64,000 nucleotides of DNA from Polyporus tsugae (GCA_024305745.1 JAHRBS010000007.1:558001-622000), one strand, 5' to 3'; shown: positions 11,472-24,060, numbered from the stretch's first letter. Notes: generated by a model from the letters alone, not told the origin. Made by a program: numbers and translations.

Positions 11472-12053
11472 AGCGAGAGCTGGGACTCAGGCCTCAGGCT
11501 CGGCGCACTGGGCGAGGCGATTCGATTCGGCTGAGGGTGTTGCGAAAGTACTGTAGTAATGTCTTGATGACGATGGACGGCGCGACGTATACCTCCACTC
11601 TATAATAGTGTATCAATAGATGGATCATCCTAGCTCTCTTTCTTGGGTAGTCGTGTGTGTCGACGATCTCAATGCTTGATCGCCTTAGATAGGATGACGT
11701 CAGCACCTTCGATCAGCTGCAGGTTGGACTTCACGCCCACGCGCTGCGTTGTTCTCATACCCAACACACCATCGTTCTGTGGTTAATTTGTTGAGCGAGT
11801 CGACCCCAAACGCACATATGTAAGTCTACGAAGCGAAGCGGCCACATCTAAAGCCTCTGTTTTCCAGTTGCAAGTTGCCAGTGATCGTGTAGCTCCTCAG
11901 TCTCTTGGGTACCCAAGTGGTGAGGGCTTTATCGAGCATTATCGTATACGAGATTTATGCGTTGGCTGGGATAGTAAGTAAGCATCGTGTGTGTCATACC
12001 GGGTACTTGACTGCTGAAGCTCATTCACAGCCCACCGTGATACTCATCCTGCC
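11472..12053. other. Intergenic, nothing recognised
   Basis: No gene, RNA or clear repeat is visible in this stretch. Confidence 0.5.
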
Positions 12054-12878
12054 ATGGCAATGGATAATGTTGATGAAGGTTCGAAGCCAGAGGATGGCCT
12101 AAGCGCAAGCATAGACCCGGAACAGGCGGACGCTCCACCTCCGCCGAGAGCCGTCCGCGCACTCTCTCAGACACAGGAAAGAAATATAATGGATTTTCTC
12201 GAGGACCGTTTCCTCGACGTCACCAGCAATTTCAAAAAACGGTGCGCACGTCCGAAGTCCTAGGTGCCCCCTCCTCACCCACAATATCGTCCAGCTAACG
12301 TCGCTTCTACCTCCAACAGAGCAGACCCTTCCTCGACTCTCCGCACCCTCCCCTCCTACCTCGAAGCGACGCACCACCTCCTCTCGCTCGTCCTCCAAAT
12401 CCCGCCCGTCAACCCCTCCGCATCCCTCCGCACGACCCTCCTCCTCCGGCTCACCGGCGATGTACTGTCCTCCGTGCCCGGCTACGGCCCCGCGCTCGAA
12501 CCGACCGCGCTCCCACTCCTCCTGAGCTGGCTTGCTGACCTCGATACGGGCTGGCTCGCCGTGCTTCGCGCGCAGGCGTGGGATTCATCGCGCTCGTGCG
12601 CCGTCGACGCCCTTGTTACTGAGGGCGCACGCGCGGGCCGCCCCAGCCAGACGGAGCGCACGCGTTTGCGGAGCCTGCTCATTGGCGGGACGGACGCGCT
12701 CGAGGAGTGGGTCGAGAAGGTGAACGTGCGAGGGGAGGGGGCCGATCGCGTGGTGTTAGGCCAGGGGAGGGCGGAGATCGAGCAGGCGTTCAACGAGCTG
12801 TTCGCGGGGACGCTGGCGGAGATGGGGAGCTTGACGGGGGCGATGAACGACCCCCGCGGGATGGAGGCGACGTGTTGA
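12054..12878 (+). CDS. Conserved-looking protein of unknown function
   Basis: Two exons, 12054-12241 and 12320-12878, give 248 residues. The 78 nt intron runs from GTGCGC to CAACAG and joins FKKR to ADPSSTLRTLP in frame. The N-terminus is acidic (EDGLSASIDPEQADAPPPP); the rest is mainly helical and leucine-rich (YLEATHHLLSLVLQI, LPLLLSWLADLDTGW, and ALEEWVEKVNVRG). No signal peptide or membrane segment is visible. I do not recognise the family. The clean intron join and a G/C-rich third-position pattern like SUV3 support a real gene. Confidence 0.6.
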
Positions 12879-13108
12879 AAGGCAGGGGTGGGTGGGCGGT
12901 TGCATGCGCGATTCGACGGAAGTAGCGTTCCGGCTCAGACGCGTTGAGGCCAATATTGTGATGTAGTGGAGAGGCTTTGTACGAGACAAACGCGCCAGCA
13001 CCTCCTTATGATAGGCTCGCTGAGCGCGCTTGCCTTCTCCGCATCTTCGCCGTGTTGTGGCTAGGCTACTCGCCATGTCCTCCGCGCGGGATCTCCGTGA
13101 TTGCGACT

Positions 13109-14909
13109 TCAACTTCGGTCCGTGATTCCTGGGCTAGACTCACATTCATTCGGAGGGGGTACCTGCTGAGGCCGCTGAGCGCCTTCCGAGTAGTCATCTT
13201 CCTCTTGGCCATAGTGGGCAGGATCTATGTTGGCGCCAAGCGACCCAAGCGCGTTCGCAAAATCGATCGAGGACGCGTCGAAGCTTTGTGAGGTGTGCAA
13301 GGGGTCATTGGTATTCAGTCCGACCACCGTTCTCTGATGAGCTTCTTGGAGGTCGAGGAGGAAATGGGACACAAGCACGGAGGAAAGTCTGAACATGGCG
13401 AAAACGAAATCAGTGCTGTGCCGAAAGTGATACGTTCTGCGTAAACAATTCACGTACGGGGCTGGGAAGTACGATATAGCATTGAGGACTCCGAGTCCAG
13501 CCCACTCTACCTAGCAGGGGAGAGGCATGAATTTATAATATGCAAAGCAGAGCAATTGATGCTGATCAGATACTCACCGAGAGTTCAACGGTAAGAATAA
13601 ACTGCAATATGTTTAGCATCGACAGCACGCTGCTCGTCGTCGTGATGAGGATATGTGAATATGTGTTTGCATCGTCGGCGTGAGGAACTCACACGAAGTA
13701 GATAATACCTGTCGGCCCGAATGCATGCACCTCAGCAGAGACCGCGATCAAAACCCAATGCAAACATACCATCATGGAGCATTATTGAGGAGAGATCTTT
13801 CATTTTTGTGGCCCCGCTCCGAGCCTGGTCCTTGATGATGCCCGAGGCGGGCAGAAGCTTCCAAGTGATCGCCATGAGGATGATGTCTGCCAGGAGAGTC
13901 GATACGCGGTTCACAACCAGGCCTGTCGACTTGACGTCAGCAGTCCCATCTTGCCAGGAAAGGTACCTTACGAACCGCTAGGTCATGGTTAGTGTGAGTA
14001 TGGATGGTTAAAGGGTCACTGAATGGCATACATTTGAAAGAGAAAAGGAGAGATGACAATGCTATCTACACACCCCCACGTAGAGGAGTGAATGTCGACG
14101 GCCCGAAACCCTATCAAGGCCACCTAGAAGATCCTTCTAAGAACAAGTATATAGCAGAGAAACAATGCCGCACCATATTTGTGACAAACTGAAAGATTGA
14201 AAGAAGAAAAACGAGTGCCGATAGCCAGGGACGTCGAGTCAACGCATATGCCCGCAACGTCGTGAATACTGCAAGCATAACGCAGTAAAATCGACATGCT
14301 AGAACAAATTGGACTATCAAAGCCGCGAGTACGCACCTGCTGGTGGGACGAAAGATAGATATAACATGAAGCGAAACACAGTGGCGATTCTGGTGCAACT
14401 GCGGGGACCGACGATCTGAGTATGGAGTAACTTGACATTATTCCGTATCGTAACATACCTCTTTGGTTGCGGTGGCACTCAGCCACATGCTTCAGCATTT
14501 GAAGAGATGGAGAAGGCATACATACCTTATCAGACATGGGAGCTATCGACAATATACCCATGATATACGAGAGCACATTCAAATACTTGTTTGAAAAGTA
14601 CAGAATAGCCGAGAGCGGTCGGGCGTTCCCGGTCCAGAAAAGTTGTATCTCGCGGGATAGTGTCACTACCCAGTCGTATGCAACGATAGCTGGATACCAC
14701 GACGTGAGTTCATCGACCACGGCACCTCTAAATTCAAGACCTGCCGGTTACAGATACTAGGCAACACTGTTGCCCAAAACTACACCACGTTATAGTTGTC
14801 AGAGACGACATCCTTCCACTGGCAAAAACTCGCCCACTTACTAGGCAGCGGCTTGGAAGTTGAGCAACCCTATTATCTCTTGGGCGGCGCCGTCGGGTCT
14901 AGAGGTCAT
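13109..14909 (-). CDS. DUF6533-domain multi-pass membrane protein (copy B)
   Basis: Minus-strand gene from ATG at 14909 (MTSRPDGAAQEI). It shows the DUF6533 core YDWVVTLSREIQLFWTG and LYFSNKYLNVL, the TM block FTTLRAYALTRRPWLSALVF, and the terminal SSVLVSHFLLDLQEAHQRT. Exon layout follows copies A, C and D, including the GC-donor intron starting at 14744. The acidic tail differs: after AHYGQEEDD the frame shifts relative to the other copies and ends at 13109 with a different short C-terminus, while the usual tail (AITEIPRG-like) can still be read in another frame. It is otherwise intact. It is the inverted partner of copy A and lies downstream of TrpRS on the same strand. Confidence 0.72.
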
Positions 14910-15164
14910 CTTTGGCAAGAGGCTGGGGGATGAGAGGCTGGGGGACAATGGGAGTGTCAGACACCGGTAACCTTTTGTACACGGGCTGATGGAGCTCCAC
15001 TGGTGTCAGAAGTCCGGTCAATGGACATAAGTCGGAAACTTGAGTCGGGATGCACACTGCCTCCAATAGGATCTCTCCACCATACTGTCCCTACCCAGCC
15101 GATCTGATGACAGCTCCGCGCTCTTGTCATTTGTGTATCGCCTCCGGTTGGCTGTCCGTTCAGA

Positions 15165-15822
15165 CGGAATGTGAACGGCAGGATTTGGTCCGGACGCCAG
15201 AGTTACCTGGGCGCGCGCAGTGGTAGTGAACCCTGTGGGAAGTTCGGCATGCTGTGCGTCCCATGGGACTAAATTTAATATCGTGACATCGCGCCGGAAG
15301 TCGGGGATGAGGAAAACGCTCGATGCGCCAAGGTTCGCGCAAGCGTTGGGGGAGTACTGTCTGCGGGAGGTGGTGCATGTGAGATGGAAGGTCGGTCTGG
15401 GTAATAATACTACTCTCCATCGAAGAGGTTATGCCGGGCGGGGACCGTCGGAGCGCTTGTCGGGTGGACTGTTCGAGCAAGGCGCTTCTGCTTTCTGGCA
15501 TTTGGACGTGGCGATGTGGCGATGTTGTGCCATTCCCAATTCGGTTGTTTGGAAGACACACAACCGTCTGGTATGGATCCGTCAGCAGCGCATCAACATT
15601 ATCGGCGAAGATACCTACGCTGTGGACCGGGGAGTATGCGGCGTACATGGCATCTTCTCGACAAGGAATAAAGACACTGTCCGGGGTATCGGCAAACTGG
15701 TGGAGGCAAGCCTGACCCATGTGATGGAAACATGGCACCCACTTCTCGACCTTCTTCGCGCAGGTGAAGGGAGACGTGAGAGCAGTGTGTATTAGGATTA
15801 TAAGGCTGATACCATAACGCAC
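15165..15822 (-). pseudogene. Unrecognised ORF, probably a gene relic
   Basis: A 220-codon open frame on the minus strand starts with a hydrophobic, signal-like stretch (MRYGISLIILIHTALTSP) and includes DAMYAAYSPVHSVGIFADN. Its counterpart at 3241-3830 keeps this motif and a GTGAGT donor that is damaged here (GAGTAG). The second half is rich in Ser, Pro and Arg and looks like frame-shifted DNA. I infer a remnant of a secreted protein gene that was once part of the duplicated block. The family is not identified. Confidence 0.35.
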
Positions 15823-15832
15823 TCTATGGGGT

Positions 15833-17296
15833 CTATACGAGCCCGACGCGCGTCCGCACCTCCTTGATGACAGGCTCCGTTAGAGCTCGAGCTTTCTCCG
15901 CGCCCTTCGCTGCGACCTCCGCAAGGTACCCAACCTCTTTCCTCAGCCTCTCGAACTCCGCACGGGGCCCCTTGATCAGCCCCCCGACGGCGTCCGCGAC
16001 GTCCGCTTTCAGATCCCCGTGGCCCTTATCCGCGTAGCGCGCCGCTACTATATGTACGTCCTCGTCCGTGCACGCAGCGAGGATGTTGAGGAGGTTCGCA
16101 GCACCCGGCCGGCCGACCGGGTCGTAGGTGATCCCGAGTGTAGAGTCCGTCACCGCGCTCCGAATCTTCGAGCGCACCTGCGCGGGGGTGTCGGTGAGAA
16201 GGATGCGTGAGTTCAGGTCCGGTGACGACTTGGACATCTTGGACGACGGGTCGCGCAGGGAGAGGACGCGACATGAGGATGCTTGGCGAAAGGTTCAGTA
16301 CAGAGACATGAGATCGTGGAGAAATATATGAACGCACTTATGACATGTTGAGGCAGGGGGAACAGAGCCCGCTTGCCCTTGAACGTGCGGTTGAAGCTTT
16401 CAGCGAGGTCACGGCAGAGCTCGATGTGCTGCTGCTGGTCCTCGCCCACCGGCACATGCGTTGCTCTACCTCGGCCATCGGTTGCGCTGTCCCACAGTAG
16501 GTTCCCAGAGAACTCACCGATACGCAAGAATGTCGGCGGCCTGCAGGACGGGGTACGTAAACAGCCCGACATTGAGCAACGACTCGTCCACCTCCGAGTC
16601 ATCCCGCGCATTCCGCGACGCGGCAAGCCTGGACTGAGAGGATATAGGTCATGGAACGAAGCGCACGAACAGCATACACTCACCTTCCACGTTGTCATCC
16701 TCCGCAGCTTGCCCATCGGCGTGATACAATTAAGCATCCACGCTAGCTCTGCATGGTGCGGGTTCTGCAGTGCGGGTGGTTCAGCACACTTCTCGTCCAG
16801 AAATATCGATGTACAATGTAGTAAGATGACGCACCTCATCCTGGTGGAATATGACCGACCGGTCGGGATCGAGCCCCACCGCAAGTAGCACTGCGAGCAT
16901 ATCCCTCCGCGCGACGCTCAGAGCCTCGGGGTCTTGTGGAAGCGTGAGCGCGTGCCATCCGACGATCGAGTAGATGAGCTGGTCAGTTGGTGCGGCGTCG
17001 CGCTGAAGCTTCACCCAGTTCAGAAGGGCACCGAGTAGATTCCCTAGCTGTGCATATGTTCATATTTTGGTGCTGGGGGCGCGAGCATGGAGACGTACGT
17101 GGGGGATGCCTGTCGGCTGGATGCCAGAGAAGACGACTTGGGGGCGCTCGCGTGCGTCCTGTGGCTGATTACGGGCTACGAGGCTTGTGTTCAGCCCACG
17201 CGCGAGAAGACCGAGCTGACTCTGTGGTACACGGCATGTGGAGAGCAGAGAGAGGACGGAGGGCGCACGGCGGAGGTGCTGGCGGAACAGAGACAT
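15833..17296 (-). CDS. MSW1: Mitochondrial tryptophanyl-tRNA synthetase
   Basis: Six exons (17296-17099, 17047-16835, 16764-16684, 16633-16518, 16465-16338, 16281-15833) give 394 residues, the usual length for the mitochondrial enzyme. A basic N-terminus is followed by VVFSGIQPTGIPH, with the HIGH-class motif TGIPHLGN completed across intron 1. Then come NVGLFTYPVLQAADILAYR, THVPVGEDQQQHIEL and the KMSKS loop in RDPSSKMSKSSPD. It is a class I synthetase that charges mitochondrial tRNA-Trp. All six exons join in phase. It is divergent from NAA35, with 180 bp between the start codons. A dead inverted copy lies at 2284-3240. Confidence 0.93.
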
Positions 17297-17476
17297 GTGC
17301 TGCTCTGGCGGCAGCTCATCGACAAGCGCGTCGAGATCGCGTCTGTTGCCGTCTTCGCCACAACCGCCATCATCGCGACGCCACTCGGCGCAGGTCTCAC
17401 TCGTTTTCCTCTCTCATTGGGCTCTCTGTGCTCCTTCTTGCTGCCTCCTAGTATCTCTGGTCTCTAGCTCTATGTC
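17297..17476. promoter_or_regulatory. Short bidirectional promoter region, TrpRS / NAA35
   Basis: Only 180 bp separates the two divergent start codons, so both promoters and 5' leaders must share this interval. No consensus TATA box is seen. Confidence 0.55.
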
Positions 17477-20342
17477 ATGGCGTCGAATCCGGGCCTCGAG
17501 GACTGGTTCGACGTACCCGGAGGTGACGCGTTCACAGAGGTAACAGACTTATTTGTAGTTGGGGCTCGAGGTATGTGCAATACATAGTAGCTTGGGTGCC
17601 GCTAGAGTTACTTAACCACTGTTGCAGACATGGAGCCGGAAGAGGTTATCCTCATGGACGGCTTCACTCTCGTGGACGCCATGAGTGCCTTTGAGGTACG
17701 CGAAAGCGCTGTATTCCGAGGGCTCATAGTAACGTATACACGTTGACTACAGATCGGCGAGCCGCGTCTGGATAGCGGGATGATTCTCGAGGAGCAGCGG
17801 CGGCCCCCATTCGACCCACTCACGCCTCTCCTCCCAGAAGAGGTGTGCTGGCTTTTGGACCGCAGCTTCGCGTGCGAGGTGAATATATGCCACCAACTAC
17901 ACCTTCCCCTCCTCCCTATACCCGATTTCTTCCGTCTTGTATACTATATGGCAAGCAGAGTGTTCATACTGTGTCTTGTTTGTTGCATACAGATGGAATG
18001 GCATGCAGGGAAGACGCTCTCGCAAAGCGTCTTCACCATTCTCTTCGTTCACCACCTCCCGGACATCAACCCCGAATACCTCTCGCCAGAGGAAGATGAA
18101 GACCCGGCGCGTCCGCGCTGGCTCATCACCATCGTCGTGCGGGCTGCGATGCTTGGTCTCCTCAAATGCTGCGATCTGGCGTGGCGGGAGCTGTCGAAAG
18201 GCCGGGTGCACGACGTGTGTCTCCTGCTTTAGCCCACTGAGGTCTTTTCTAATGCGCCATGCGCAGGTAGAAGACTGGCAGGCCGAGAAATGTGATGTCT
18301 CTCTGCTGGAAGGCGTCAATTCAGACCTCATCGTGCATTTGTTGGACAACGCGTCCGATTGGATACAACAATCCGACCTGCCGGAAGCGCAAGTTGACGC
18401 GCTGTGCGACCGACTATATCTTCGCAAGGTACCGTTCCACAGTGCGCCGGCCACACGTCCCCGATTGAGCCTTTTGCCTTTTCCAGACTTTGTTGCAACT
18501 ATACAAACTTGACCTACTCAAAGTCGTTGATGAGTTATGGTACCATACGACAGTCGGGCGCGAGCTCGTCGACCGCGTGCGAAGACCGCATGTTCCTTTA
18601 CCGCCAAACTCCCCCATCCACCTTGCCATGGACCCATACATCGCTCGGCGCCTACCAAATTTCATGCCTATCCGCGTCACGGAGATCCCGCCTCTAGCAC
18701 AGATCTGGGACTCGCTGAATGTGCATATGGAGTTCTGGACGGAAGTCGGCCATCTCGTCACGTCGGCCTCATTGCTGAAGTGGACGGTGAGCTTGATATC
18801 GTGTGCATGTATGCGCCTCCGACGGGCAGTCCTGACTTGTTCAGGTGGCAGGATCTCTCCAGTATTGCCTCCACAAGAAGCCCGCATCTGCGTTTCACAG
18901 GGCGCTCATCCAAGTCAGTAAACCAATGCCGTTTTTACGATCGTTACTTCCCGCACTCAACCCCTTCAGACCCTTTTCTTTGACAAAGAGCTGGTACTCG
19001 GGAAACATCGACCGACGTGGCTCACGGATCAGTTCTTCTACGAGACCATTGGTCTGCCTTACTCCACAATCATCGAAGCATTCGAGCGGAGCACGCCCTC
19101 CCGCCAGGTAGCGACCATGCGGGACACAGTCGAGACACGAATAATCAAGGTGCGCTGACACGACGCCTAGCACATTTCTCAGCCTGTGTCGATGCAGTGC
19201 TGTCCTGTCTAGCTCCTCGTTCCGCACGTGCGATCCAACTGGTATAACCCGCCTCGACGACGGCGACACCTAATAAAGGAGGTCCTGCAGTGGCATATGT
19301 TGCATGACACGATGCTGAAAGATATCGAGATACACACGCCCCCAGTACGTAGACCTACATATCACCGACCGACCCCCTGCCGGCTACTCACGGTACTAAC
19401 CACTCTGATTTCTAGGATGCAGGCACGGCGGCTACCCTCCGTACCATCCCCATTGCCGCGCGGATCTGGCGATTGGGCCAATGCCGAGAGGTCATCCTGG
19501 CCGGGTTCCAGCAGGAGTTGTATGCGCCCGAGGAGAAGCCGATCGCGTACTGGTACCTCGCCCGCGTACTCGACTCTCACATCGCGTCCATAGAGGATGT
19601 CTATCCCTCGGTTCCGCCGAGTACGTGATCCCTTCTTTTATCCACCCAAACCTTATCCAATCTGCTTCCAGATTCGCCGGCGCATTCGGAACTGAGCTTT
19701 CAAGCAAGCCATCTCGCGGCTCTGCAGTTCATCTCGACGACGCTCGCCGCGGTGGGTTTGCGGAACATCTAGCTTGTACCATGCGAGTTACTAACTGCCG
19801 TCTATGTCGCGTTTAGTTGACCTCCGGGTACCTCACGTCAACATGGAAAAGGGTGTCGATCAACTTTTCGCGGAGATACAAGTGGATACTCAGCCCCGAG
19901 TTCGATAACCTACCTCCGGCGCACCCAACACCGGATCTGTTGAGCTTCTCGCCGGCGCTAGACGAGTTCCTAAGGGTCAGTCCCCTTGCCCCACATACTC
20001 ATTGTGGAGTGACTTACTGGTTCCCACAGGACACCCTCTATTCCCCCTCTGGGTCCTTCGAGCTGGCCGAGAACATCCTCCGACATCTAAGCGAGGCCCC
20101 ACAAGAAGCAATCGGCCACTGGGACCGAGATCGTAAACAGGTCGGTCCCGTCACCATGTGATGATGCGAAGTACTGACGTGAACCCATCCAACCACAGTA
20201 CCTGCGAAACCTCGCTGATGCGTGCGCCCGCCTGAAGCGGGGAACCCCAGATTCCCTCATAGAGCTCCCAAATTTCAACCTGAAGACGTTGCAGTGGATG
20301 CCAGAGGTGCATCCGTGGTTCCCTACCGTCATTTCCTCATAA
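17477..20342 (+). CDS. NAA35: NatC N-terminal acetyltransferase auxiliary subunit Naa35/Mak10
   Basis: Fourteen exons, all joining in phase, give 683 residues: 17477-17570, 17628-17695, 17753-17878, 17993-18214, 18267-18428, 18487-18786, 18845-18913, 18970-19149, 19213-19344, 19416-19620, 19672-19751, 19817-19975, 20030-20140, 20199-20342. The diagnostic Mak10 segment MDGFTLVDAMSAFEIGEPRLDSGM lies at about residues 41-64. No signal peptide or membrane segment is seen. In yeast, Mak10/Naa35 anchors the catalytic Naa30 and Naa38 to the ribosome, for co-translational acetylation of Met-hydrophobic N-termini. The nearby start at 17472 is out of this frame and was not used. Confidence 0.92.
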
Positions 20343-20847
20343 CCTTCGTGGAGGTTTGGATCTTTCTCGGACTTGGAAAGCATCGGGTTATACCGTCATA
20401 GATATACTTGGGAATTGTGTGGGCTTGTATTCTTGGGGAAGGGAACATCGCTGTCTTAGATGTGTAGCATGCTGAAGTCAACCTGTGTATGCAATGGATG
20501 TGCTTTCACTAGTTGTCGCCGTCGACCCCGCTCGAGTTGAAACCATGCAAGTCAGAAGCCCACTCACGCATACTGAAAAATGCTGACACCCAATCCGGTC
20601 ACATTGTTCTCGATTGTATGATTCCAGTCACTCAATGCACATAAATATTCGTTGCGAACAGAGTGTTAAATAGACGAAACACAATCGGCGGCCGAAAGAT
20701 CAAATAGCTCTAGTCACTGGACAGTACAAGGGGAAGGGGTGCGTTTTAGTGGCATCACGATGCAATGTCCTGCGGTAGATCAGTTACTGTGAGTTACGAA
20801 AGGACAAGGGAATAAGGGTCATACCACTCCAATCGACCACTGCTCCT
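20343..20847. other. 3' flank of NAA35 and outer edge of inverted arm C
   Basis: No gene. From about 20530 rightward the sequence is the reverse complement of that ending at about 55245; left of 20530 the likeness stops. Confidence 0.6.
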
Positions 20848-22687
20848 TCAGGCTCCAACTTCAGCCACCTCGCCATCTCCTTTGCGCGGGACCTCCGTGA
20901 TCGCGAACTCGTCTTCGATCCGCAATTCGTGGATAGGCTCGCCTTCGGTCGGAGGAATACATTCCGTGGCGGCGAAGTGGACATCTGCGTCTTCTTCGTC
21001 CAAGTCTTCCTCCCGGCCATAGTCGGCAGGGCCGATCGTGGCGCCAAGCGACCCGAGTGCATTCGCAAAAATGATGGAACGACTGCTGACGCTCCGTGAG
21101 CTGTGCAAGGGATCATCGGTCACCAACCCGACCACTGTTCTCTGATGAGCTTCTTGGAGGTCGAGAAGGAAATGGGACACGAGCACAGAGGAAAACCTGG
21201 TCATGGGAGAAGCAATCGCGATATCAGTGCTACGCGGAACATGATATATAAACAAGCCACATACGGGTATGTGAAGACTGATATATAACTGAGGCCTCCA
21301 TCCGATGCTATCTAGAAGGGGGTCATTATGCAAAGACAAGCTTGAAAGCCCAGCGGCCTGGAAAGCTAGGCTCTCACCGAGAGTTCTGTAAAAATGAGTT
21401 GTAATATGTTTAGGATCGACAGGACACTGTTCATCATCGTGATTAGGTTTCATAAATAGTTGGCTGCACGGGTAGCATAGGGAGCTCACATGAAGTAGGT
21501 GATACCTGTTGGGATTGCAGATACCTCAGTGGGGACCACGATCAAACGCGAATGCAGACATACCATTGCGCAGCATGATGGAGGCGAGACCTTTCATTTT
21601 CGCGGTTTCTCTCCAAGCATTGTAATCCACGACCCATGTGCCTTCAGGAAGGAGCTTCCAGGTAATTGCAATGAGCATGGTGTCTGCCAAAATAGTCGAT
21701 ACCCGGTCCACAGTGACGACTATCGTCTTGACATCAGCATTTGGTCCCTGCGACAAAGGTACCTTACGGACAACTACGCCATAGTTAGTGCGGGTATGGG
21801 GTGAGATCACTGAAGTGACTGGCATACACTTGAGCGAGAGAAGGGGAGATATCTTGAATGGTTTCAGCGCACCCCCCTATGGGAGAGTACAGGCCGGAGA
21901 CATGAAACCCTAAGATCATCTGAAATATCTTCCTGTTACTAATGAGTATCAATAAGAGAGAATAACTCCACACCAAATTTGTGACAATCGGAACACTTGA
22001 GAGAAGAAAGACGAGGGCCGATAGCCAGTGACGCCGAGTCAATGCGTATGCTCGCAACGCGGTGAATACTGCAAACACTGTAGCGTTAGTACAATGGGTG
22101 TAAGGATTTGGATGATAAAACCACGCACTTGCTGGTGGAATTAAAGATAAACATATGACAATGAGCTGCACAATGGTTAACCTGGTGCAACTGCAATCAC
22201 CGACGATCTGAGCATAGGAAAAACACATTATGTCCCTATCGTGACGCACCTCTTTGGTTGGGGTGGCACTCGGTCACATGTTTTAGCACTTGACAATATG
22301 CAGAAGGGATACGTACGTCATCGGACATTGGAATATAATCCAACATGTTGAGGATCAACGTTAGCAGATTCCAGTACCTGTTTGAAAAGTACAGAATTGC
22401 CGAGAGCGGTCGGGCCTTGCCGGTCCAGAAAAGATGTACCTCACGGGATAGTGTCACTACCCAGTCGTATACAACCAACGCTGGATATCCCGACGTGAGA
22501 TGGTTGATCATAACACCTCCAGATTTGATTCAAGACCTGCCGGTGATAGAAAATAGACAACAATTGAACTGAAAACTACACCATGTCATGAGTGTCGTCG
22601 GATGTGACATGCCTCTCAAAGACTCACTTACCCGGCAGCGTAAAAAGCGACTAATTCTTCGATGGCGGCGTCAGACTGAGACGCCAT
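20848..22687 (-). CDS. DUF6533-domain multi-pass membrane protein (copy C)
   Basis: Starts at ATG 22687 (MASQSDAAIEELVAFYAAG) and ends at 20848. It shows the DUF6533 core VYDWVVTLSREVHLFWTG with LYFSNRYWNLL, the TM block FTALRAYALTRRHWLSALVF, ILADTMLIAITWKLL, and the last exon SSVLVSHFLLDLQEAHQRT followed by an acidic tail (EPIHELRIEDEFAITEVPR). Splice sites match copies A, B and D, including a GC donor at 22540. It looks intact. It is the inverted partner of copy D and sits just downstream of the unknown gene at 22730. Function unknown. Confidence 0.75.
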
Positions 22688-22729
22688 CTTGAAACGAGAG
22701 ACTGGGGGAAACAAACAGACAAACAAAGG

Positions 22730-23700
22730 TCACGTCCTTTTGTATGCTTCGCTCCAGAACCGATCAGACTTGCCTTGAACTATAGCGCACAGGTTCGAAA
22801 GCGGGGCTGACTTCCATACCATTCCTCCACCAACCTTCTCTGCTGTACCCTCCCAGCCGGCTGAGCATAGCTCCATGCTGATGCGGCGGAAAAGCTCTGC
22901 GTTCTTGCGCATCTCCGGAGTGGCACGCGCCACTGGCTGGCCGTCTAGAAAAATGCACAATATAAGGACTTCAACGGCGGAATCTGTGGGTAGGCGTTTG
23001 ACCGGTGGCGCGCCGTCGTAGGCAAACGTGCGCGGATTCCGAGCCATCTCCAGGCTGTGAGCCGGATGAGGCGCCGATCGAGACGTCGTAAATGGAAGCA
23101 GTTACAGCTCTTGTGAACCTAGCTGTAAGGGGATGGGGACGAGGAAAAGGCCCAACGTACGTGGCAAGGTTTGAGGGGTATTGGGAGCATTCGGGAGACG
23201 ACGTGTGGTGACGTGGATGGAAGCGTCGAGGCCGAAGGAGTCGTGTGCACAGACCATCGGAGCACTGGGGAGACGGACGTTCCATTCGAGCAAGAGGGTT
23301 CTGTCTTCTTGCTGTTCAAGTTGCACATGGCGACGACAGTTTTCCGAAGACTGACAACGGTCTGTCGTCTGGCATGCATCTTTCAGTTTCACGTCAGCAT
23401 TGTAAACGAAAGCAACGTACGTTATGGATGGAGAGGTACGCGACGTGCACGACATATTGACGAGGAATGGAGCTTTGTTGATTGGGGAGCCTGAGGTCTG
23501 AGAATCCGTCCAGGAAGTTGACCAGATAAAGTCAGTGGAGATCTAGCATCGCCCTTGTTTCCGATGTACCTACTCTAAAACTAGTCATCTTCCGGTCCAG
23601 AACGACGGCAGGATTGCTCATGCACGGCTCATGACATTCGTCTCTTCCGAGGATCTCTTCCCGGTATATGCGGCTGACTGCGTCAGTAGTGGAGCTATCC
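22730..23700 (-). CDS. Unrecognised gene, copy a
   Basis: Several minus-strand segments are shared with 52140-53093. They include a first stretch with LGRDECHEPCMSNPAVV ending at a GTAGGT donor, a middle stretch RTLLLEWNVRLPSAP then SFGLDASIHVTTRRLP, and a last exon DGQPVARATPEMRKNAELFRR running to GKSDRFWSEAYKRT and a stop at 22730. Substitutions between the copies mostly keep these frames. The exact exon joins are unresolved because a 17 nt and an approximately 25 nt length difference separate the two copies. No signal peptide or known domain was recognised. The gene is divergent from THI20 copy a. Confidence 0.45.
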
Positions 23701-24060
23701 CTCGTAATGTGGGCGTCCGGGGCTCGGGGGTGGCGTATCTGTACGAGCTTCAAGTTTTCAAGTTGTGATCATGTTCAACCAACGAGTATCAGCAAAATTA
23801 CTGGGCAGTTGCGAAGTGACCGGGATACATACACAACATGTTCTGGTACCCTTCCGGCTGGCTCTAGTATGCAGCACTGGGAGCCTGTGGAGGGGTGCGT
23901 TTGGGGTGCGTATTTGACTTTGTGCCAGCCAATATTGGAAATGCGGCACACAGCCCGGCGCCGGCCCGGATCCCCTGCAACCGTAGAAGTTTATCTTCGA
24001 AAAGTGCATCCACCACCAACGCTCACCAACGTCTATTATATCCGAGCTTATAGTGAGAAC

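Larger units (their letters stand above)
13109..17296 (-). repeat. Arm 2 of inverted duplication with 2284-5825
   Basis: Minus-strand order TrpRS, unknown ORF, DUF6533 B mirrors 2284-5825. This arm keeps a working TrpRS and is the longer one, because the other arm has lost the TrpRS 3' end. Confidence 0.8.

Noticed and set aside
15165..15822. Naming the relic ORF an amidase
   Set aside because: Only short, weak likenesses were seen; no Ser-Ser-Lys amidase signature.
24000..24060. TPP riboswitch upstream of THI20
   Set aside because: No recognisable conserved thi-box core was found in the leader or first intron of either copy.
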